Source: JALYXS01 sp051003795
GTDB taxonomy: Bacteria; Acidobacteriota; Terriglobia; Bryobacterales; Bryobacteraceae
NCBI GenBank assembly: GCA_051003795.1
Contig: JBPCKZ010000203.1
Span: 1-32,073, forward strand
DNA length: 32,073 bases
Direction: 5' to 3'
The position numbers and the translations under genes were made by a program. This document shows positions 17,758 through 22,943 of the stretch, in pieces (position 1 is the first letter of the stretch; every line of letters begins with the position of its first letter). The notes beneath the pieces are model-generated. The model was not told the DNA's origin. It was given only the letters and a program-made list of their open reading frames with translations, and made no database searches.

Positions 17758-18059
17758 CGGAGAAAGAGCTTCTCGATCTCGCGTTCCAGCTCCGGGAAAG
17801 GGCAGTTCTGGGCGCTCTTGCGAGGATTGAAGACGATCGACCACTGCGGGTTCAAGTTGTCCAGGCGCAGGCGGACGGCTTCCCGCAGGCGTCGCTTGAT
17901 GCGGTTGCGGACAACGGCGCACCCAATGGCGCGCGGGACGGTAAAACCGATGCGGGGGCCGGGATTTTCGGGATCGGCAAGGCAGAAAGCCGCAAACAAC
18001 GGGCCGGAATAGCGGGTGCCGTGGTCGTAAACTCTTCGGAAATCGCGCGATCGTAACAG
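17742..18059 (-). CDS. rnpA: Ribonuclease P protein component RnpA, non-canonical start
   Basis: The protein subunit of RNase P, which helps the catalytic RNA trim tRNA 5' leaders. The core is GPRIGFTVPRAIGCAVVRNR, followed by IKRRLREAVRLR, the RNR box being the RNA-binding signature. The family N-terminus is plainly encoded upstream: LLRSRDFRRVYDHGTRYSG, preceded by GFPKSVR. No ATG, GTG or TTG exists in this frame between the stop that overlaps the rpmH 3' end and the TTG at 17999. TTG 17999 would delete the conserved first helix and strand, so CTG 18059 is proposed (105 residues). A GTG at 18067 lies in another frame, so a sequencing indel is a second explanation. Confidence 0.85.
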   Translation of the reverse strand: MLRSRDFRRVYDHGTRYSGPLFAAFCLADPENPGPRIGFTVPRAIGCAVVRNRIKRRLREAVRLRLDNLNPQWSIVFNPRKSAQNCPFPELEREIEKLFLRCSKH

Positions 18060-18090
18060 CCGGACACTTTTAGGAAAACCTGCGATTCCG

Positions 18091-18243
18091 CTACCTCATC
18101 TCCGAACGGACGGTAAGTTTCTTGCGCCCCCGGGCGCGGCGCCGGTTAATGACGGCGCGGCCGTCGGCGGTCTTCATGCGGGTAAGGAAGCCGTGAGTCT
18201 TGGCGCGCCGGCGGTTGTTCGGCTGAAATGTACGTTTCGGCAT
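18091..18243 (-). CDS. rpmH: 50S ribosomal protein L34
   Basis: A 50-residue, highly basic ribosomal protein that begins MPKRTFQPNNRRRAKTHGFL and continues with TRMKTADGRAVINRRRARGR before KKLTVRSEMR. This matches the L34 consensus and length closely. ATG 18243 to TAG 18091. It is the first gene of the rpmH-rnpA-yidD-yidC-jag-mnmE cluster. It has no dnaA beside it; instead a PIN toxin gene ends 30 bp upstream on the same strand. Confidence 0.97.
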   Translation of the reverse strand: MPKRTFQPNNRRRAKTHGFLTRMKTADGRAVINRRRARGRKKLTVRSEMR

Positions 18244-18261
18244 TTGTTTTCAGGTTTTAGT

Positions 18262-18277
18262 GTAGCAAAAAGGCTAC
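18262..18277. other. Short hairpin between the PIN gene and rpmH
   Basis: GTAGC (18262-18266) pairs with GCTAC (18273-18277) across a six-base loop that is an A-run on the plus strand and a T-run on the minus strand. It covers the stop codon of the PIN gene, 19 bp before rpmH on the minus strand. It may be a weak terminator or part of the rpmH promoter region; no function can be proved. Confidence 0.35.
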
Positions 18278-18681
18278 TTGACTGGCGGATGAATCAGCGG
18301 GATGGCTTCGCGACGCCCGCGCCGATACACTCGGAAACCGTTGACATCGGTCGTAATCAAATCGTGCGTGGGGTGAAGCTCACTCATGCGGATCAGGCAC
18401 AAATCGGCGAGGTCCGGTTTCCGGTCCTTATAGCGGGAGGCCAGTTCAGACAATCGGGGGACGTGTTCGGCGACGAGAAACGCGATCCGCACCAACCCCT
18501 CATGGACAAAATCAAGAACCGCGGAGGCGCTGCCGAGGTGGAATGCGGTTTCGGCCAGCACGGCGTCACACGTCAACAATGGCTCGTTCACGCGCTTTGC
18601 TATCTCCACCGCCCATGCATGATGAAGATCGTTGCGATTACCGAACGCGACAAGGAATCCGGTATCGGCGATGACTCTCAC
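18274..18681 (-). CDS. PIN-domain ribonuclease toxin (VapC-like)
   Basis: A 135-residue protein with the four acidic PIN residues: Asp in VIADTGFLVAF (about 5), Glu in VLAETAFHLG (about 43), Asp in KPDLADLCLIRM (about 95), and Asp in LITTDVNGF (about 115). Such proteins are magnesium-dependent RNases that cleave tRNA or rRNA when freed from the antitoxin. The GTG start at 18681 overlaps the antitoxin stop by 4 bp (GTGA), which rules out the longer in-frame extension. Confidence 0.9.
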   Translation of the reverse strand: MRVIADTGFLVAFGNRNDLHHAWAVEIAKRVNEPLLTCDAVLAETAFHLGSASAVLDFVHEGLVRIAFLVAEHVPRLSELASRYKDRKPDLADLCLIRMSELHPTHDLITTDVNGFRVYRRGRREAIPLIHPPVK

Positions 18682-18887
18682 TTCCGGGAAAAGCCCTTGC
18701 GCGTGGAGAGATCGGCGGGTCCGTCGATACTTCCAGCCAATCGCATGAATGAACTTTCTTGGGAACTTCGCGCCTTTTCCAACTGTTCGCGAATGATCCG
18801 GCCGCGCGGCGCGCGCAATTTTTGGGCGGTGGCGGCAAGCCATTCGGCTAAATCGTCGGGCAGTCGGATGGTGAGTGTGTTACGCAT
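18678..18887 (-). CDS. Ribbon-helix-helix (CopG-type) antitoxin
   Basis: A 69-residue protein: the N-terminal strand and helices MRNTLTIRLPDDLAEWLAAT, then RAPRGRIIREQLEKA, form a ribbon-helix-helix DNA-binding dimer unit. The C-terminal part (about 50-69) should bind the PIN toxin encoded next. ATG 18887 is preferred because it opens the ribbon strand. The upstream AT-rich stretch is a plausible autoregulated promoter. Confidence 0.88.
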   Translation of the reverse strand: MRNTLTIRLPDDLAEWLAATAQKLRAPRGRIIREQLEKARSSQESSFMRLAGSIDGPADLSTRKGFSRK

Positions 18888-18905
18888 GCAGATATAATGT
18901 AACCC
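18888..18905 (-). promoter_or_regulatory. AT-rich promoter-like stretch before the RHH antitoxin
   Basis: The short AT-rich patch contains TATAAT on the plus strand and TTACATTATAT on the minus strand, directly before the antitoxin ATG. It is the most AT-rich spot in this neighbourhood and could hold -10 elements for the antitoxin and possibly for the sigma factor. No convincing -35 box was found. Confidence 0.3.
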
Positions 18906-18960
18906 AAGCGCTTTTGGAACCTTTTCGCGCGTTCCGGTGTCTGGTAGTGTAAAGGCGGCC

Positions 18961-19620
18961 GTGTCTAGTCCCATACTGCTTGACCTGAACTCGAATTTGC
19001 AGAGCGTCCGCGAGGACCGAGTTCTTATCGCCGGGCTCCGCGCCGGGTTGGAAAATTCATACGAGCAGCTGATCCAGCGGTTTCAGCAGCCAGTCTACAA
19101 CTTGGCGTATCGACTTCTAAACGACTCGGGCGATGCGAGCGATGTGGCCCAGGAAGTGTTTCTGAAAGTCTTTCGTAACGTCGGCCAATTTCGGGAGCAG
19201 AGCAGCCTGCGCACTTGGATTTACCGGATTGCGGTCAATGAAGCGCATAATCGCCGCCGGTGGCTATTTCGGCGCCGGCATAAAGAAGTGGGGCTCAACG
19301 CGGAGTTTGAAGACGAAGCGCCGCGGGAGCGAATGCTTCGCGACACGGCACGATCGCCATTTGACAGGGCGTTCGATGGCGAGCGGCAGATCCTGATCCG
19401 GCAGGCGCTGGCGGCGATTAACCCATCTTTTCGGGCCGCCATCGTCCTACGCGATTTGGAGGATTTGAGCTACGACGAAATTGCCGAGGTTCTGCAAATT
19501 TCTTTGGGAACCGTGAAATCCCGTATTTTGCGCGGGCGCGAGGCGTTGCGGGGGCAATTGGCGGAAAGGTTGAATCCGGCGCCCGCCCTGCATCCGGTTC
19601 AAACCAGAGAATGCATATGA
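18961..19620 (+). CDS. ECF-type RNA polymerase sigma factor
   Basis: A 219-residue sigma-70 family factor with only regions 2 and 4. Region 2 spans about 30-100 (YEQLIQRFQQPVYNLAYRLL, then DASDVAQEVFLKVFRNV and the -10-binding SLRTWIYRIAVNEAHNRRR). Region 4 spans about 140-200 (RAAIVLRDLEDLSYDEIAEV, LQISLGTVKSRILRGRE). I chose GTG 18961, which has an AAAGGCGG ribosome-binding-like stretch; GTG 18937 is an alternative. The anti-sigma gene overlaps its stop by ATGA, so the two are a coregulated pair and likely respond to an envelope signal. Confidence 0.93.
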   Translation: MSSPILLDLNSNLQSVREDRVLIAGLRAGLENSYEQLIQRFQQPVYNLAYRLLNDSGDASDVAQEVFLKVFRNVGQFREQSSLRTWIYRIAVNEAHNRRRWLFRRRHKEVGLNAEFEDEAPRERMLRDTARSPFDRAFDGERQILIRQALAAINPSFRAAIVLRDLEDLSYDEIAEVLQISLGTVKSRILRGREALRGQLAERLNPAPALHPVQTRECI

Positions 19621-20258
19621 GCTGTGAGAACGTTCAGAAGTCGCTGTCGGCGTTTCTCGACGGCGAAATCGATCGCGAAGAACGGGAACGGGTTTCGTTT
19701 CACTTGGCCGGCTGCCGCGATTGCACCAGCTACTCGCAAGAGTTGGATTCCGTCAGGGCATTGATGCTCGAACTTCCCGTCCTTCAGTGCCCGCCGCGGC
19801 TGCAAACCGCGTTGCGGGTAATCGCGTCGCGCGAAAGAACGCGCCGGAGCTGGCGCGATCGCGCTTCGCTCGCGGTGCACAATATCATGCGCCCGCTCGC
19901 GGTACCGGCGGCAGGCGGGCTGCTTTGCGCGTTTTTGCTGTTTGCCGTTTTGTGCGACGGTATCGGCCGCGCGGGGAGCTTGGGGAACGACGTTCCGTCC
20001 GGTCTTTTCACGCAGGTTACCGTGGAAGATCCATCGCCTTTCGGTTGCAGCGGGCGCGACGTCATGGTGGAGCTGACCATCGATCGGCACGGCAACGTGG
20101 CGGATTACAGCGTGCCTGGCGGGAAGCTCAGTCGGGATGAGATGCGGGAGATGGGCAACTTGATCCTGTTCACCAGCTTCAATCCCGCGACGGCGTACGG
20201 ATTGCCGCTATCGAGCAAGGTTATGGTGAGCTTCCGCCACATCAACGTCCGGGGTTGA
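19617..20258 (+). CDS. Membrane anti-sigma factor with zinc-finger domain and TonB-C-like periplasmic domain
   Basis: A 213-residue protein. The N-terminal anti-sigma zinc finger has Cys in MSCENVQK and HLAGCRDC (the H-x3-C-x2-C motif). One membrane span lies at about 95-113 (GGLLCAFLLFAVLC). The periplasmic tail (about 140-213) reads DVMVELTIDRHGNVADYSV, then FTSFNPATAYGLPLSSKVMV, the rhythm of a TonB C-terminal-type domain. The start at 19617 forms ATGA with the sigma stop; ATG 19611 is two codons upstream. It would hold the sigma factor at the membrane until a periplasmic signal releases it. Confidence 0.85.
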   Translation: MSCENVQKSLSAFLDGEIDREERERVSFHLAGCRDCTSYSQELDSVRALMLELPVLQCPPRLQTALRVIASRERTRRSWRDRASLAVHNIMRPLAVPAAGGLLCAFLLFAVLCDGIGRAGSLGNDVPSGLFTQVTVEDPSPFGCSGRDVMVELTIDRHGNVADYSVPGGKLSRDEMREMGNLILFTSFNPATAYGLPLSSKVMVSFRHINVRG

Positions 20259-20262
20259 CCGG

Positions 20263-21015
20263 CTGTCGCGTCAAAAGCTCGGCCAACATTTTCTAATCAA
20301 GGGCGGGATACTAGAGCGCATCGCCGCGGCGGCTTGCGATCCCGGACAACCCCTCGCGATTGAAATCGGCTCCGGAAAGGGCGCCTTAACGGATAAGCTG
20401 CTGGCTCGCGCGGAGCGGGTGATTGGGATTGAACTCGATCCGGCGCTGGCGGAGAATCTAGCAGCGCGCTATTCGAGCGAACCGCGTTTCACGCTGGTGC
20501 GCGGCGATGCGCTCACCTTCGATTGGACACGATGGGGCGCCGGCATTATCGCGGGAAATCTGCCGTACTATGTTGCCTCGCCGATCGTCTCGCGAGTGCT
20601 GCGGACGGGACAGCGCGGTGTTTTTCTGATCCAAAAGGAAGTGGCCGAAAGAATCACCGCCCTGCCGGGACAGCGGGACTACGGTTTTTTTTCGGTCGAG
20701 GCGAGGTTGTTTAGCGATCCGGAATTGCTCTTTGGGGTTCCTGCAAACGCTTTTCACCCGCCTCCGAAGGTGGAATCCGCGGTGATCCGGCTGGCCCCGC
20801 GTGCGCGCGCGGCGGAATTGGGGATTGGAGACCCGGAAAAATTCTTGCGATTCGTGGGAAGGTGTTTCCAATACAAGCGGAAGACGCTGCGAAATAATCT
20901 GGCGGGTTCGTGCGGGAGGGAGATGGTGGATGCTTGGCCCGAAGCCTCGCTGCGCGCCGAGCAACTCGGGATTGAAAAATTCGCGGAATTGTACCGGCGC
21001 GCCAGCGGCGTGTAA
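20263..21015 (+). CDS. rsmA: 16S rRNA (adenine1518-N6/adenine1519-N6)-dimethyltransferase, CTG start
   Basis: A 250-residue SAM-dependent methyltransferase (KsgA/RsmA) that dimethylates two adjacent adenines near the 3' end of 16S rRNA. SAM motif I is EIGSGKGALT, and the catalytic motif is GNLPYYVASPIV. The family N-terminus SRQKLGQHFL is encoded immediately after CTG 20263. The only ATG, GTG or TTG in frame is GTG 20419, which would delete the SAM-binding motif, so CTG is inferred. GGGG at 20251-20254 could be the ribosome binding site. It follows the anti-sigma stop by 4 bp. Confidence 0.93.
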   Translation: MSRQKLGQHFLIKGGILERIAAAACDPGQPLAIEIGSGKGALTDKLLARAERVIGIELDPALAENLAARYSSEPRFTLVRGDALTFDWTRWGAGIIAGNLPYYVASPIVSRVLRTGQRGVFLIQKEVAERITALPGQRDYGFFSVEARLFSDPELLFGVPANAFHPPPKVESAVIRLAPRARAAELGIGDPEKFLRFVGRCFQYKRKTLRNNLAGSCGREMVDAWPEASLRAEQLGIEKFAELYRRASGV

Positions 21016-21020
21016 GACTT

Positions 21021-21050
21021 GTGGCGCAAGCACTTTTGCGTGCCGCGTCC
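21021..21050. repeat. Diverged fragment of the palindromic repeat arm
   Basis: This segment aligns without gaps to the first 30 bp of the repeat arm (15179-15208) with about 24 of 30 identities by hand. The other half of the palindrome is not found. It begins 6 bp after the rsmA stop. It is either an old decayed copy or a sister family. Confidence 0.5.
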
Positions 21051-21055
21051 TTACT

Positions 21056-21077
21056 CCTGGGGCGCTTGCGCCCCAGG
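21056..21077 (+). terminator. Strong GC hairpin after rsmA
   Basis: CCTGGGGCG (21056-21064) pairs perfectly with CGCCCCAGG (21069-21077) around a four-base loop. It lies 40 bp downstream of the rsmA stop. No T-run follows, so it may be a Rho-type or processing hairpin, or part of a repeat, instead of a classic terminator. Confidence 0.45.
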
Positions 21078-21103
21078 TGCTTGTCTACTCGAAATGAAGC
21101 AAT

Positions 21104-21124
21104 CTCCCGCCAAACCGGCGGGAG
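21104..21124. other. Second GC hairpin in the rsmA downstream region
   Basis: CTCCCGCC (21104-21111) pairs with GGCGGGAG (21117-21124) around AAACC. It lies between the first hairpin and the TonB-receptor relic. It could terminate either strand. The 21016-21799 stretch contains no intact gene apart from these elements and the relic. Confidence 0.4.
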
Positions 21125-21191
21125 GCAGCCGGCTCGGTTTCAGACTCCCGAAAAGTCTTGGCGGATTGGCCGTTGAAGCGTGTCGCGAGAC

Positions 21192-21588
21192 TCACCTGAG
21201 GATCGAGGAATGCTGCGTGCTGCCCTTCCGGCTTGGCGCGCCGGGGGCCAGGATACTCAGGTCTTGAAAATTGTGGGTGCCACCGAGCGGGATGCCCTTG
21301 ACCTGTTTCGCTTCGACCGGGCGTTCCGACTTCATAGGTCCGGGCGGTAGATCGGAGAAATTGTAGTTGCCACTTCATTGGCGTGGGCGGAAACGGCTCA
21401 GGCCCGTATGCACGTCCGATGACTTTGGCATTGGCGACGGATGCCCCGAATGCGTCCGTGACGTTGCCCACAACCGTTGACCGCTTGGGAAAACGCAAAA
21501 CGGGAAACGAGCACAGCAGCGCAAACACGGCGCGCGCATCCGGCGGAGAAACGGCTGGAACCGCTGCCTTTTTCTCGAAGCCCGCCAT
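21192..21588 (-). pseudogene. Decayed TonB-dependent receptor (carboxypeptidase-regulatory-like domain) fragment
   Basis: Parts of an outer-membrane receptor N-terminus are readable in two frames. One frame gives a hydrophobic leader (ARAVFALLCSFPVLRF) and STVVGNVTDAFGASVANAKV (21421-21480). Another frame continues the same domain: DVHTGLSRF, a stop at 21375-21377, then SGNYNFSDLPPGP (to about 21336). It jumps to a plug-like segment VKGIPLGGTHNFQDLSILAP and stops at 21192. The order matches a secretion signal, a regulatory beta-sandwich and a plug, but with a frameshift, a nonsense codon and missing middle and barrel. No intact reading frame of the family remains in the region. Confidence 0.75.
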
Positions 21589-21799
21589 GTGTACGACAGG
21601 GCTGCGGCCACGCCGACAGGTTGCATCGGAGATCGGGCAGTCCGTCAGGTTTACGCGCCGTCGGGTTTTATAGCGCGGAAACGGGCCTCCCAGATCTCCA
21701 GAGCCACAAGAATCAACTGTGCGGCGGCGGCGATTCGAGGCTATTGCCGCGTGCTTTACATTGAGGACTGAATCGACGGCGATGCGGTAAACTGAGCCA

Positions 21800-22207
21800 A
21801 TGCAACCGCCGCAAGTGTTCGTGATTGCGCCATTCAACCCTGAAGGGCGAAGTGTTCAGGATACCGTCCGGCGCGCGGTTGAGGAGGCCGGGTTCGGGGT
21901 GGTTCAGCACCGTGATGAATTCCGTCCCGGAGCCGAAATGACCTCTAATATTCTCGACGGCATTCGACAGGCAGATTTGGTTATCGCGGACGTCAGCCGT
22001 CAAAACCCAAACGTGCTGTATGAGGTTGGGTTCGCCCACGCTCTCCGCAAACCGACAATCTTGCTGTTTAACATCAAATCCGATTACAATTTACCCACCG
22101 ATCTTGCTGGGCTTCAGTACATTGCTTACGACCTTGTCAATCTCCCCGGTTTAGCCGATCGCGTCAAGTCGGAGACAAAGGCCCTGACGCTTGAACGGAG
22201 TGCCTGA
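21800..22207 (+). CDS. Nucleoside 2-deoxyribosyltransferase/TIR-like fold protein 1
   Basis: A 135-residue protein with a Rossmann-like flavodoxin-type core. The first strand ends FVIAPFNPEG. The key region is ADLVIADVSRQNPNVLYEVG followed by FAHALRKPTILL; Glu75 in NVLYE occupies the position of the catalytic Glu in nucleoside 2-deoxyribosyltransferases, and Asp64 (ADV) is also kept. This pattern is typical of TIR-like or deoxyribosyltransferase-like proteins found alone or as sensor or effector domains. No fused domain is seen, and the substrate is not known. A second, related gene starts 4 bp downstream. Confidence 0.75.
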   Translation: MQPPQVFVIAPFNPEGRSVQDTVRRAVEEAGFGVVQHRDEFRPGAEMTSNILDGIRQADLVIADVSRQNPNVLYEVGFAHALRKPTILLFNIKSDYNLPTDLAGLQYIAYDLVNLPGLADRVKSETKALTLERSA

Positions 22208-22210
22208 TCA

Positions 22211-22885
22211 TTGCGCGAGACGCTCTGTTTCGTCGTGATGCCATTTCGGCCGGAGTTGAACTATTTCTTCCTCTATTTAAAAAGATACCTCGAAGAGAAG
22301 TACCGGATACGGGTTGAGCGTGGGGACAGCAATGTGCTCACAAAAGAGATCCTGAGAAAGATCTCCGAGCAGATCTCTGAAGCGTCGTTCCTCATCGCGG
22401 ATATCACGGGCAGCAACGCAAACGTGTTCTTTGAACTTGGCATTGCACACGAAAGGAACAAGCCGGTTATCTTTCTAACCCAAGACGACCCGAAAGACGC
22501 TCCAGTTGACACGCGTCAGTTTGAGTTCATCAAGTACGAGCTCGGCAGGCATGAGGATTTCCTCGCGAAACTCGACAACGCCGTTCGGAATGTGCTCGGA
22601 TCCAGTCTGGACATTCCACAGTTGTACGAATTTGCTCGCGATTTGCTCAAGCAGTTCAACGTCGAAAGCGGTTTCACGCACGACCAAGCTTCACGCGAGG
22701 AGTTTCATGCCCGGCTCGTCCGCGCCGCGGAAACCCAGGGGATCCCCCACTTCGCCGATAGTGCCCGTTTAGGCCCCTTTCTTCTCCCGAAGATCCTCCA
22801 GGATGCTACAGATCTGGACGTAATGCAGAGAGTGACGGTTTGGCTTGAAAAACGTGAATCGGCCAGCGTGATAGGTCGCGCCTAG
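22211..22885 (+). CDS. Nucleoside 2-deoxyribosyltransferase/TIR-like fold protein 2, with C-terminal extension
   Basis: A 224-residue protein whose N-terminal domain aligns to the neighbour with the same spacing: CFVVMPFRPE at the first strand and SFLIADITGSNANVFFELG with Glu75 at the same position, then IAHERNKPVIFL. It adds a mainly helical C-terminal region of about 100 residues (LYEFARDLLKQFNVE onward), which I cannot assign. The TTG at 22211 is 4 bp after the first gene, so the two are likely translated together. Lines of this gene hand-count at 42-50% GC against 77% for a line in the adjacent Hsp70 gene, suggesting transfer. The pair ends convergent to the Hsp70 operon. Confidence 0.75.
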   Translation: MRETLCFVVMPFRPELNYFFLYLKRYLEEKYRIRVERGDSNVLTKEILRKISEQISEASFLIADITGSNANVFFELGIAHERNKPVIFLTQDDPKDAPVDTRQFEFIKYELGRHEDFLAKLDNAVRNVLGSSLDIPQLYEFARDLLKQFNVESGFTHDQASREEFHARLVRAAETQGIPHFADSARLGPFLLPKILQDATDLDVMQRVTVWLEKRESASVIGRA

Positions 22886-22943
22886 AGGCATTGCAATACA
22901 AGTGATACGCATTCGAAAATATGTGAGTGCCTTTGAGCCGGAA

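Noticed and set aside
21800..22885. Idea of a full toxin-antitoxin or CRISPR-linked defence island
   Set aside because: No nuclease, helicase, CRISPR array or recognised defence partner is adjacent; only the two TIR/NDT-like proteins are seen.
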